Positions 51,963 to 62,234 of a DNA stretch of 64,000 nt are shown here, in pieces. The DNA lies in contig NC_081554.1 of assembly GCF_963082655.1 (NCBI RefSeq), positions 47,723,761 to 47,787,760 of the forward strand, written 5' to 3'. This stretch comes from Stomoxys calcitrans (lineage: Eukaryota > Arthropoda > Insecta > Diptera > Muscidae). A model generated the notes under the pieces. The model did not search any database. It was not told the origin of the DNA and worked only from the letters and a program-made list of their open reading frames with translations. A program made the position numbers and the translations under genes. Every line of letters starts with the position of its first letter. Position 1 is the stretch's first letter.

Positions 51963-53520
51963 TTGCAATTTTTATATCCACCACTAATGGATAGGGGGTA
52001 GTCATTCCGTTTGCAACACATCGAACACCGTCTGAGTGTCCGTCATTTGTAATCACGCTACAGTCTTTAAATACCGAATTGAAATTTTGCACCGACTCGT
52101 AGGTATTTCTTCTATACGCAAGTAAAGTTATTGAATGGGCCAAATCGGATATTTGGATACATATATCTGCCATATAGGCCGAGCTGGCGATTGCGGCTCT
52201 TAAGCCCATTAAAGCTGCATATTTTGTCCAATTTCGCTGAAATTTCATATAGACCGATCTGCCTACTTGAGTCTTAGGCCCATAACAGCCGCATTTCAAG
52301 GGCGAATTTTTATGAGTTATAGGAAAGTTTTTCAAAAAAACAACACATAAAATTCAGAAAAATTCATGAAATCTTTATTTAAATCAATAGTACGGTCCAT
52401 ATAATTCAATGTTTAAGAACTATTTCATGCAAATGTTGACCGTGACTGCGCCTCAAGTGGTTCATCTGCTTAGTCCAATTTTTTCATACTCTTTCCAACA
52501 TTTTGACCGGTATCTCACGAATATATGCTTGAATGTTGTCTTCCAAAGCGTCAATTGTAGCAGGCTTGTTTGTATAGACATGAACTTTAACATAGTCCCA
52601 CAAAAAATATTCTTAAATCGCACGATCTAGACGGCCAATTGACCGGTCCCCAACGTGAAAATAAAATTTGTTCACCGAACTTGCCTCTCAATAAGTCCAT
52701 TCTTACGCGTGCTGTGTGGCACCGTCTTGTTGAAACCACATGTCATGCAACTCTAGCTCTTGCATTTTGGGCAAAAAAAAAGTTGGATATCATCTCACGA
52801 TAGCGCTCACCATTCACAGTTACGTTACGATTCGCATAATATTTGAAAAAGTACGGTCCAATGATACCAACTGCCCATAAAACGCACCAAATTAGGGCTT
52901 TTTCTGGAAGCGTTGGTAGCTCTTATAATGCTTCTGGCTGATCTTCACTTCAAAATCGACAATTCTGTTTAATTACGTACCCATTGAGCCAAAAATGAGC
53001 TTTGTCGATGGAAGGGAAGAAGCGCGCAATGAACTTTCTTAACAGAGCACGCATTTTGATAAAAAAATGCAATAATTTGCAAGAGTTGTTCGTTTGCAAA
53101 ACGATTCATGGTTAAATTATGGACCGAACTCAAGATGTTTGACATTAAAACAAAACACGAAACGTGCGTGTGCTTTTGAAACCAGTGTTGCCAAAAAGAT
53201 AATTAATAAAAAATCACCCTTTATTAGCCAATTTCGCTGAAATTCGTAATAGAGGATTTTATTAGGCCCGTCAATATCCTAAATAAGTACATATGGTCCA
53301 GATCGGAATATATTTGGATATGGTTCCCATATAGACCGATTTGCCGACTTCGCCGAAATTTCGAACAGTGGGCTGTATCAAGATTCCCGCTATCTGTCCG
53401 GAATATGGTCCAGATCGGGTTATATTTAGATATAACTGCCATTAGACCGCTCTTCAGCCTTAAGGACTAGTGAAAATAATGCGACCGATTCTTATATATC
53501 CTACATAATTTATCCTATTT
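51963..53520 (+). repeat. DINE-like element, split by a mariner remnant
   Basis: The 5' end TTTTTATATCCACCACTAAT lies at 51966. AGTCATTCCGTTTGCAACAC follows, then unit sequence (TGCCATATAGGCCGAGCTGG, CATATAGACCGATCTGCC) to 52298. It continues at 53223 with TTAGCCAATTTCGCTGAAAT and CCCATATAGACCGATTTGCC. The sequence GCCGCATT..AGCCAATTTCGCTG spans the insertion point as in uninterrupted units. The 3' end is missing. Confidence 0.75.
52299..53222 (-). mobile_element. Mariner-type transposon remnant with transposase pseudogene
   Basis: The ends are AAGGGCGAATTTTTATGAG (left) and AAAATCACCCTTTA (right), the same terminus as the foldback element at 23796-24402. The minus strand begins MNRFANEQLLQIIAFFYQN near 53110-53055. 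It soon jumps to FHRQSSFLAQWVRN, equivalent to the DEAHFWLNGYV region, and then in broken frames shows NLVRFMGSWYHWTVLFQI and, near the end, KEYEKIGLSR. A large part of the N-terminal half is deleted and stops are frequent. Catalytic residues cannot all be traced. It sits in a DINE-like element. Confidence 0.8.
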
Positions 53521-54206
53521 AATCTTCATGCGCTCTAGATTTTAAACTTTGGTTGACGGTTGTTTGACTACATATTTGGCATTTATCGATTTTTTTAAAG
53601 TACATACCTACTCTTAACTTTTTTCGAGACACCCTTATGTACACACATGTGAAACACAACGTAGAGCAAGAAAAAAAAAATATCCCATTAAAATAAACTT
53701 CAGAGAAGAAAAGAGAAAAATCGGCATTTAGCGGTAACACGATCTCGAACAATACTTTGAATCAAATACGAACGCAGCTACAACACTGTGTATACTAACA
53801 CATGAGCAATTTACCAATGCTTGTGAGATATGTTTGTGTGCATTCAGCGAAAAAATATTGTGAAAATAAGCAGAAAATAGAATGTGCGATTAAAAACAAC
53901 AATAACAATAATGTATCAATATCGATGAGGACAATGGATCCCAGCTTGCTCTCTCATTTCAGTGTGCAAAGAACAAAAAAAAAAATAATGGAAAAATAAG
54001 TAATTGTTGATTTAAGCTATACTTTAGTACTTAACTCTTGGTTCTCTAATCGGCACTTCACGTGAACAACTGTCAAACTCAGTAAAAAAAACATTTAAAC
54101 TAAAAACGTAAAATTAATACATTTATTTTTTACGTTAATGGCTTAAAATGAGTACTTGAAAACAATTAATCCTAGTGTAATGTGAATATAAGATGAGTTA
54201 GTACAA
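53521..54206. other. Intron sequence without recognised feature
   Basis: AT-rich, with an A-rich tract (53669-53680) and AACAATAACAATAA simple sequence at 53895-53912. No gene recognised. Confidence 0.45.
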
Positions 54207-54375
54207 AGAAGTCAAAGCGTGCTAAGTTCGGCCGGCCGAATCCAGGGAACCCACCTCCATGGATTCTTCTAAAAATTTATAAAAAATAAGTTTATATGGG
54301 AGCTATATCAGGTTTTAGACCGTTTTGGACCGTACTTAGCACAGTTATTCAGCCAAATCGGACAAAAATTGGGAG
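54207..54375 (-). mobile_element. DINE-like 3' end and one unit, truncated
   Basis: Inverted 3' terminus (AAGCGTGCTAAGTTCGGCCG, CCACCTCCATGGATTC) followed by part of one unit (ATGGGAGCTATATCAGGTTT, TTCAGCCAAATCGGACAAAA). The rest is missing. Confidence 0.75.
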
Positions 54376-54479
54376 AGTGCAATACACACTAATTTTAAGA
54401 ATCGCCAGATCTCGGAGATGAATGGTGCGATTTAAGCGAAATTGTGTGCTATCTTATAGTAGCCTAAAAGCAAAAATTT

Positions 54480-55620
54480 GGTGTCCAAATTTCGGATGGC
54501 GTACCAAGGGAGCCGCCCCACCCCCAAAACCTGCCAAATATAAATATAGACCAATCACTACAATATTGGACTCAAATGAAAGGTATTTAAGATAAGAAAT
54601 CCAATTATCGGCCCATGAATTTGGGGGACCACCCCAACCCCTAAAACACCCCTAAATCGGACATATTTACCGATCATGGCAGTATGGCACTCAAATGAAA
54701 GGTGAGTAGAATACGAATCCCCTGAGATTAAAAATCCCTTGAGATAAAAAACGATGTTGATATCCAAATTTGAGGCCAATGGCAATATGGGGTTCAATAA
54801 AATATTTGAGAGTAGAGCACGATAGTGATATATTTTCAGGGCTAAGTGTTTGGGGAACCACCCCACACCTCTAAAGCGGACATATTTACCGATCAATGTG
54901 GGGCTCAAATGAAAGGTATTGGGGATTAGAGAACGAAATTGATACCCACTTTCGGGACCAATTTTCTGGAGATCTACTACTTTCCCAAAACACCCTACAA
55001 ACAGCAATTATTTACTGAACTCGCAATATGGGGCTGAAATTAAGGTATTTGAGAGTAGAATACGAATCGAATATTTGGGAATAGAAAACGAATTTGATAA
55101 CCAATATTGGAGCCAAGGGGACTCCTCATACCCTTAAACCAATCGCAATATGGGGTTTAAATAAATGGTATTTGAAAATGGAACACGATGGTAACATTTT
55201 TTTTTTCAGGACTAAGTGTCTGGGGGACCACCACAGAAAACATCCCCAAATCGGACATACATATTTACCTATCATGGCAGTATGGGGCTCAAATGAAAGG
55301 TATTTGGGAGTAGAGCACGAAATGCATACCCAGTTTCGGTAGTCCACGGTGGGATCCGCACCACCCCCTTAACGCGCCAATCACCACCCTAGCGGCCTTC
55401 CCACTCCCAAAATCCCCATGGGAATATCGGGCTCAAATAAAGTCGTTTAAGAATGGAGTTTATCTAACATCCAAACTTAAATGACCCTTAATCCTCCGAA
55501 CTAATTCATAGGCCAATAAAGGTAATATAATTTAATTGTCGAAATAAATATTCAAAGGATAACCTTGTTCCATATTAAATAAATAAAGGCGCAGAGGAGC
55601 GGGCCCTCTTCAGCTAGTAA
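54480..55620 (+). repeat. CCACCCC-type dispersed repeat, ~140 bp units
   Basis: Seven or eight diverged units with GGGGCTCAAATGAAAGGTAT, GGGAGTAGAGCACGAA, GGGGGACCACCCCAACCC and AAATCGGACATATTTACCGA (marker positions near 54650, 54885, 55255). The right part ends at GGCGCAGAGGAGCGGGCCCT and CTTCAGCTAGT (55585-55619), which looks like its terminus. Non-coding; the frames follow the units. Confidence 0.75.
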
Positions 55621-56134
55621 TTCATAAAATCAGATATTGTCCGGCTGCAAACTGTACACTGAACGAAGTTTGTTATTCAAAACAGCAAAGTTATTTGCCA
55701 ACAAAAAAGTTTTTGTCTGCTGAAAATGGAAAAGCCAATATGACAGCTGTTTCAGGAAAAAAAGGCCCCACTTTTTTGAGTGTACTATAAACGTTGACGT
55801 GTCGCGAGAAATTAAAATTAGTCGATGTGTGCATATGCCCATCTATGTTTTAAGGAGTCTTAAATCCCAGATTCATTATCGAATATCTACTGCTTATAAA
55901 AATGTTATATGTCGTCACATATAGCATACATGTATACTGTCCATACACACATCAACTAATATTTGGATGCAACAGGTTCTACACATACAGAAACTTGTTT
56001 TCCTTCACCTTGACCATTCTATGATCAACTGTAGACTTTTCACCCTTGCTTAGTGCATTTCTAGAGTGGATAGAATAGCAAAAAACTACAATGGCAACAA
56101 AAAAAAAAAAAAAAAAAACCATATGAGATTGAGA
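55621..56134. other. Intron sequence without recognised feature
   Basis: No named element; an A-only tract lies at 56098-56118. Confidence 0.45.
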
Positions 56135-56172
56135 TGAGCAAACGCAATTCAGCAAAGAATTGCGTTTGCTCA
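56135..56172. repeat. Perfect 16 bp stem hairpin
   Basis: TGAGCAAACGCAATTC at 56135-56150 and its exact complement at 56157-56172, with the 6-base loop AGCAAA. It lies shortly after a long A tract. Confidence 0.92.
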
Positions 56173-56324
56173 CCAGACACAAATGTATGGTTTTTTATTT
56201 CTACGCAATGATCACCAAAATGGACAACAAAATTGTTTGTAATAAGTAAATTAGGGTGGAACGTGCAAATATATGGTTATGTTTCAAAAAATTTTATGAA
56301 CGATAAAACTCATAACAGAATACT

Positions 56325-56470
56325 ATCAAGAAGTCAAATCGGGAGATCGGTTTATATGGGAGCTATATCAGGTTATAGGCCGACTCGGACCGTACTGTAC
56401 ACAGTTTTTGGAAGTCACAAAGGAAAACCAAATGCAAAGTTTTAGCTAAATCGGACAAAAATTGCGGCTT
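56325..56470 (-). repeat. DINE-like unit (type 2) joined to an opposite copy
   Basis: AAGAAGTCAAATCGGGAGAT, GGGAGCTATATCAGGTTATA and ACAAAAATTGCGGCTTTCC form one unit in minus orientation. It changes abruptly at about 56472 into the 5' region of an oppositely oriented copy. Confidence 0.7.
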
Positions 56471-56995
56471 TCCATAAAGTACATATTTAATTGGTCGTCC
56501 CGACGTTCTGAGTCGATCTGCGTCATGATATTTTAAGTCAATCAAGCCCTGTCCTTCCTTCCGTCTATCTGTCTGTCGAAAGCACGCTAACTTTCGAACG
56601 AGTAAAATACTTCTTACTGGTGTAGGTCGGTTGGGATTGTAAATGGGCCATGTCGGTCCATGTTTTTATATAGCTGCCATGTAAATCGATCTTGGATCTT
56701 AACTTCTTGATCCACTAGAGGGTGCAAATCTTATCCGATTTGACTGAAATTTTGTATAAGGTGTTTTGTTATGATTTTCAACAACTATGCCAAATATGAT
56801 TTAAATCGGTCTATAACCTGATATAGCTGCCATATTAACCGGTCTGGGGTCTTGACTTCTTGAGCCTCTAGAGGGCGCAATTCCTATCCGATTTGGCTGA
56901 AATTTTGTATAAAGTGTTTTGTTATGACTTCCAACTACTGTGCTTAGTATGGTTCAAATCGGTAAATAACCTGATATAAACCGATTTGGGAACCA
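56471..56995 (+). mobile_element. DINE-1-like element (type 1), truncated at both ends
   Basis: CATAAAGTACATATTTAATT, then GTCCTTCCTTCCGTCTATCT (56549-56568) in place of the usual GTCC tract, GTCGAAAGCACGCTAACTTT, GTAGGTCGGTTGGGATTGTA and two to three ~150 bp units. Terminal repeats are absent. Confidence 0.8.
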
Positions 56996-58639
56996 AAGCT
57001 ATTTTGAGCAAACGACTCGTTTTCCCTTTATAATGCTCTGAAAATTACTCTTTTTTTCGTTTACAATTTTTAGGGCAAAACGACTCGTTTGCCACAAAAA
57101 CGAGTCATTTTAAACATGCGAGTCCAAATAAATGCCTAAATTGTGATAAAGAAACACATCCCTGCATAATATATAAAAAAATAAAAAATCTAATTTTTTC
57201 CAAAAAATATGCAACTTTTTCGATTAAAATCTAGTACTGACTTCATTCACAGCGAAAATGCCTCTTAAATTATAGCGAAATACGACGGACTCTTTTTTTT
57301 TGTCAGAACACAAACAAACGTCAAACAACAAAGACAACTGTATGGAAGAAGCAGAGTTGATTCGGCACATTTCGTAAACATTTAATTACATTTGCAATTA
57401 AAATTGTGCGAAATTTATCCTAATGTAGTGACATGTCACTACAATTTTGCTCATAGAACTCAGTTCCACTTGTACGGAATTTGTTCGCATTATCTTCGTT
57501 ACCATTTTTTTATAGTCAGAACTAGGCTTAAATCGAGCTTTTATTACATCGAAAATACATATGACAATACATGCCGATTAGAGCGCGCTCTATTCGTATT
57601 CGACGTACATAAGACAAATCTTATGAATACAGAAAGTGACAGCTCATATGACATGTCTTATCGTCTAATGTCAGCTTAAACAGAAAAGTTTAAAATGTCA
57701 TATCGACTTAGTGATTGAAGAATGCAACAAAGAACGGAGACCGCTGACACTTTAAAATACCACGCACAGCGACATTGTGTGTGTGGCATTTTGAAGTGTC
57801 AATGGCACACTCCACCTCTCATATTTAGAAAACGTATATAACACGGAATGGTGTTGTACAATACAACTGGTATTAGGTTTGTTCGCGTACTTTTCCAGCA
57901 AAAATTTGCAGAGAATACGAGCAACATTTACCTTATTTCGTTATTTTTGTTTTTTTGAATAAGGCAGTTGATTGTCACAAAACATCTGATCAAAGCTGCG
58001 TTTACACTGCTCCTTAAATCAGGATTTAATGGCCCGATCATCTGTTTTCCCTTATAAAATCAGCTGACGAGAGCCATAAATTATATATCGGCGTTTTAAA
58101 AGTTTACATCGAAAAGTAACCAAACAAGAGTGGGGAAGTTTCCTCCCTCTGGAAATTTCTCTAAATATTCCTCTTATGATCCTTTCATTTTAGGTGTATA
58201 GTCTATTCGGCAATATTACTGACAAGACTGTGAGCAATATTATTGTAGAATATTTCAACCCTCAACCGGCTCACTAAAGGGGTCTTTTTCGTAACTTTTT
58301 CAAAAAAGCGTTAAAAGCTCATTTAAAATTAATTTATAGGTCTCTGAAGACACCAAAACCCAAATCTTAACCTAAAAGCCAAAAATCGATTTAAATATAA
58401 AGTACATTTTAGGGTTAAATTATTATTATTGTTGTTGTTGTAGCGGTGTGTTATACACTGAAGCGGCAGCCCTTGCCGATGAAGGAGTCCATCGTGTAAA
58501 CCCGGTACGCACAACCGGCTGCCATGAGATAGGGTTAAAGTATTACCTTTTTCTAATTTGCTATCAGATTTGCCAATAAAACTTCATAGTAGAAGGATTA
58601 GGTCAAAGACAAAAATGTTCCTTTTGTTGGGGGTCTAAT
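56996..58639. other. Intron sequence; one short dispersed repeat
   Basis: Mostly unique AT-rich DNA. Around 57045-57115 AACGACTCGTTT occurs repeatedly, and AAACGAGTCATTTT is its inverse. At 58424-58530 TTATTGTTGTTGTTGTAGCG, GCGGCAGCCCTTGCCGATGA and CACAACCGGCTGCCATGAG are typical of a dispersed fly repeat. The 95-codon frame at 57392-57679 resembles nothing. Confidence 0.45.
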
Positions 58640-59035
58640 ACTCTTAAAGGGGACTCACTTTTTAAAATTTTGGAGAAAAATTTAATATGTTCTGCTATTG
58701 ACTACAACTGGTACAAGAGTCAAAGGATCTGCACCAAATTTGCAAATGTAGGGAAAAATTGGGCTTTCGTCCGATTGCCTCCAATCGCCAGATCAGGCTA
58801 TATGGCAGCTACATACAATTATGAACAGTTCTGGTCCATACTCGGGTGCTGAGAGGTACAATGCAGCTCACTGTAATGGCGGAAAAGGGTAGTAAATCTG
58901 GAGACAGCTTTATCCGACATTGTTGTTCATCGAAATCGGGGCAATATAGAATTTTTACTAATTCAAGAATTGTTATCGGGAAATCGGTATAATGGGTGCT
59001 ATATCCATATATAGGTCATCTTTAACTACACAAAT
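58640..59035 (-). repeat. DINE-like unit remnants
   Basis: CTATATGGCAGCTACATACA, CAGCTCACTGTAATGGCGGA and CATCGAAATCGGGGCAATAT correspond to decayed units like those at 16300-16960. Confidence 0.55.
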
Positions 59036-59328
59036 TTGCCCATGAACATTCCATTAAGGAATAGGGGCAAACATCTTATAAACAAACATCTTATAATAAA
59101 GTTTAAGCTCAATGATAAGGAGCCTCCGTTTTACAGCCGAGTCCGAATGACGACACCTATTTGCGGAGAAGTTTTTACACGGATTTCATACCAAATGGTA
59201 CAGTACCTTACATATGTCACCAGCATTAGGAGAGGATAAATACTGCTGAAAATTTTTCCACCGTTCTCTTCAGTATTCAGATCCGGTCATTCAGAGTTAT
59301 AGGCGAGCTTGCGCTACGGTGGCCTCCA
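59036..59328 (-). mobile_element. tRNA-derived SINE, inverted, degraded
   Basis: The tail complement TTTGCCCATGAACATTCCAT starts at about 59034. The body has TTACAGCCGAGTCCGAATGA and TACCTTACATATGTCACCAG. The head complement is damaged (ATTCAGATCCGGTCATTCAG) and ends GCGCTACGGTGGCCTCCA. A 17 bp internal duplication (AAACATCTTATAA) occurs at 59070-59100. Confidence 0.85.
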
Positions 59329-59514
59329 TCCTTAACAATGACCTATATTTTTATAGGCTATAGAGTGATTTCAACCGAATGAATCTATAAACCTTAAGAC
59401 GATCTGGTTTTGGTTGCATTTTTGGCTTGTAGAACTTTTGGTAGGTTTTGGTCGCGTTTGGTAGGTTTTTTCTTAAAAGTTGGTAGGAAATCATTTTCTT
59501 GTGTCGCAACACTG

Positions 59515-60320
59515 TATCCAACACCATAGGATGGGAGTATACTAATCTAGCCATTCCGTTTGTAACACCTCGAAATATTGATCTGCAACCCCATAAAGTA
59601 TATATTCTGAATCGTCTCGACAATTTAAGTCGATCTAGCCCTGTCCATCCGTCCGTCTGTAGAAATCACGATAGCGGTCAAACGCGTAAAGTTAGCCGCT
59701 GGAAATTTCGCACCGATACATCTTTTTGATGTATTTCGTTGGGGATCGCTAATAGGCCATATCGGTTAAAATTTGGATATAGCTCCCATATAAACCGATC
59801 TCCCGATTTTACTTCTTAAGCCCTTGCAAATTGCAAATTTTGCTCAAAAAATACTGAAAATTTTTTTCTGATGGTCTCGCCAGAATTCGAACCCAGGCGT
59901 TCAGCGTCAAAGGAGAACATGCTAACCTCTGCGCTACGATGAGCTCTTAAATGCCGCAATTTTTGTCCGATTCCGCTAAAATTTTGCAACTGGTGTTCTT
60001 ATGGCTTTCAATAACTGTACTAAGTAAAGTCCAAATCGGTCTATAACCTGGTATTGCTCCCATATAAACCGATCTGTCGATTTGACTTCTTGAGTCGTTA
60101 CAAACAGGAATTTTTGTCCGATCTGGCTGAAATTTTGCGCACTGCGTTCTGTTGCGACTTCCAACAACTGTGCCAAGTACGGTCCAAATTAGTCTATAAC
60201 CTCATATAGCTCCCATACACACCGGTCTCTCGATTATCCTTGTTCGGTTCGTGGAAGCTTTAATTTTTGCTGATTAGACAGCTGTTTGGTATGTAGAATA
60301 AAATTATGCCCTTAAACTAA
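59515..60320 (+). mobile_element. DINE-1-like element (type 2) with a SINE inserted
   Basis: The 5' region is ACACCATAGGATGGGAGTAT and AGCCATTCCGTTTGTAACAC, then GTCCATCCGTCCGTCTGTAG (59643-59662) and AAACGCGTAAAGTTAGCCGC. The units carry TAGCTCCCATATAAACCGAT. A SINE head fragment interrupts it at about 59850-59943. The 3' terminus is lost; LINE sequence follows at 60326. Confidence 0.8.
59850..59943 (-). mobile_element. SINE head fragment inside DINE-like element
   Basis: TTTCTGATGGTCTCGCCAGA, AATTCGAACCCAGGCGTTC (B-box complement with one change), ACATGCTAACCTCTGCGCTA (A-box complement). The host unit resumes with GCCGCAATTTTTGTCCGATT. Confidence 0.85.
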
Positions 60321-60325
60321 TATCA

Positions 60326-60635
60326 TAATGGGACACTTAGGACTACGAGCTCACTTATGTAAAATCGGTGCGACAAGTGATAGCATGTGTAGGGCATACG
60401 GGGAAGATGATGAGAGGTTGGAGCATTTCTTTTGTCATTGCCGCGCTTTCGCGTCAAATAGATAACGGTACTTAGGTGGAGACACAATACCAGACATGAA
60501 CCAACTTAGGGGAGTGGTATTGAAAACAATTAAGGATTTTGTAAGTAGCACGGAATTCCTAACTTAAAATTTTCTTTTTAGAGGTTACTTTATAGTTTTT
60601 AGAGCGCACAACAAGCCGATTACTGGAATATTAAT
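60326..60635 (+). mobile_element. LINE 3' fragment (family 1)
   Basis: The + strand reads GHLGLRAHLCKIGATSDSMC, RAYGEDDERLEHFFCHCRAF, then DTIPDMNQLRG and TIKDFVSSTEFLT before a stop. This is the cysteine/histidine motif and C-terminus found at 37680-37900 in the longer copy. The 3' UTR ends early at about 60635. Confidence 0.8.
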
Positions 60636-61394
60636 ACAAAATTCCAGAAGAAGAAATTTCCCCCTCTTGCTTGGTTGGTTATTCTTCGATGTAAACTATG
60701 AAAACGCCCATACATGTGTTTTTTCTTTTTGTTGAATTTTGTTCCACAGTGTTATCAAACTCAAAATTTTGCTCAAATTTGCAAAAATGTTTGAGTACGC
60801 GAACACACCTATTAAGATCAGTGTGCAACGCACTACTACAAGAACAACAACCAAACATATGGGTGGTACACCGTCTACTGAATATAAACATAGGCTAACC
60901 AGAACAATGCATAAATTCACACACACAAACATAATAGCAGATACGTAAGATATCAATGTAAGCAGAGAATCAATTCTAAAAAATGTACATAAAAGGCCGG
61001 AGTTCATGGAGGCAGCAATCAGTATTGATTTGATCTTCAAGTCGAGGCCGAATGCGATTTCTCCACCTAAGAAGACTTAACACATCATTTTTATTTCAAA
61101 CCCAGGCTTTACATTCAGCCTTAAGAAGGTGTCACACCATTCGATGTAAGAAAAGAGGCTCTACGTATATGCTTTGTCAACCAACTACAGACTTCAAGTT
61201 TCAGACTTACTGGCTTATAGTGGTATTAATGTCAAGGTTTGTTTTTGTAGCCAAGTTCGCCGTAAGTGTACAATTTATTCTTTCTAAGATCATTCTTAAC
61301 CGGCTGATATCTTCCGACGCAACTCCAGAAATGTGGTGGCTTTAATTGCAGCGGTCCATAAGCGTTCTGGAGTTAGATTAGTTGCTTTCTCCAA
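60636..61394. other. Intron sequence without recognised feature
   Basis: No named repeat or coding sequence; the short open frames are not conserved in character. Confidence 0.45.
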
Positions 61395-61790
61395 ACATGT
61401 ACAAGGTTGTGGAGGTGGCGATCCTCATCAAGCTCTCTTGTGTGAGCAAACTCGTTCCGGTCCAAAGGACCGATCGCCGCATTAACAAGGCGGCAATTGG
61501 TTATTTAAAGACGCCAATAACTCGCCTTGTCATATCGAGCATCATAGGCACTCAGTATTCGTGCAAGAGCCGGTGCCACCCGGCCTCTCACTGAGACTCT
61601 CCGTTCGATAACGCTGATTGTCCGCGACTGCCGCTGCAGCTACTCCGTATGGAGCATTGGTATCCGCAACCTGTAGCCTGGTAGCTCGCAGCTAAGCTTC
61701 TCGTGACAGCAATGAACACCACACAGATCGGACCTCAGTGTTCCAGCCTATGTGGTGCTTACAGCTATCCCGTTCCGTGTTTTAAAGGTG
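61395..61790 (+). repeat. Dispersed repeat R, copy 2
   Basis: GTGGAGGTGGCGATCCTCAT, AACTCGTTCCGGTCCAAAGG, CCCGGCCTCTCACTGAGACT, CCGTTCGATAACGCTGATTG and GAACACCACACAGATCGGAC repeat the order seen at 19020-19410. This copy is better preserved in its middle (GTGCAAGAGCCGGTGCCACC). Confidence 0.75.
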
Positions 61791-62043
61791 ATTAGGGGTC
61801 ATGGCGTCCTGTGTTGCGTGTAGAGCAAATTTTGGGGATGGTATCGTCTAACCTTGAGTGATAAGATTAAAATTTGCTACACCATGTGAATGTTAATTGA
61901 GATTTAATAAGGCTTTTCAAAAATTTTTGTGTCAAATGTTGGACTCAACTCTAGACTCGTATATGTTGTATTGTAACATTCTTGTAATTTTTTGTATTAC
62001 ATTTTTTTAATTCACACCAAATCTCATTAATCTTTCATTTCAG

Positions 62044-62175
62044 ATCTTTGAAAATGATGCCTTGCCAAAAGTTTTGTGCAAATCCTGCTTTCGCCAGGTG
62101 GAGGCCACTGCGTCTCTATCAAAGATTGCCAAACATACACAACAAGTTTTCCGAGATTTCCTATTCAGCAGCCTG
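62044..62175 (+). CDS. ZAD zinc-finger protein, exon 2
   Basis: Forty-four codons, IFENDALPKVLCKSCFRQVE.. to ..RDFLFSSL. C59 and C62 (LCKSC, numbering from the exon 1 ATG) complete the ZAD zinc site, and the following helix (KIAKHTQQVFRDFL) is the usual long ZAD C-terminal helix. The exon starts directly after TTTCATTTCAG and ends at CTG|GTAAGT; both boundaries are phase 0. A 59 bp intron follows (62176-62234), a typical short fly intron. Confidence 0.9.
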
Positions 62176-62234
62176 GTAAGTTCCCCCAAGGCAACAAAAT
62201 ATGAATTTGCAATAAAATGTTATACAAATTTCAG

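Larger units (their letters stand above)
48935..62043 (+). other. First coding intron of the ZAD gene, 13.1 kb
   Basis: Donor GTGAGT at 48935; acceptor TTAATCTTTCATTTCAG ending at 62043. Both flanks are phase 0 and the joined exons encode one continuous ZAD domain, which supports the pairing although no transcript is available. The intron holds at least a minisatellite, SINEs, several DINE-like copies, a mariner remnant, a LINE fragment and repeat R, in both orientations. Confidence 0.8.

Noticed and set aside
57392..57679. 95-codon open frame in the intron
   Set aside because: Amino acid composition is that of random AT-rich DNA; no motif recognised.
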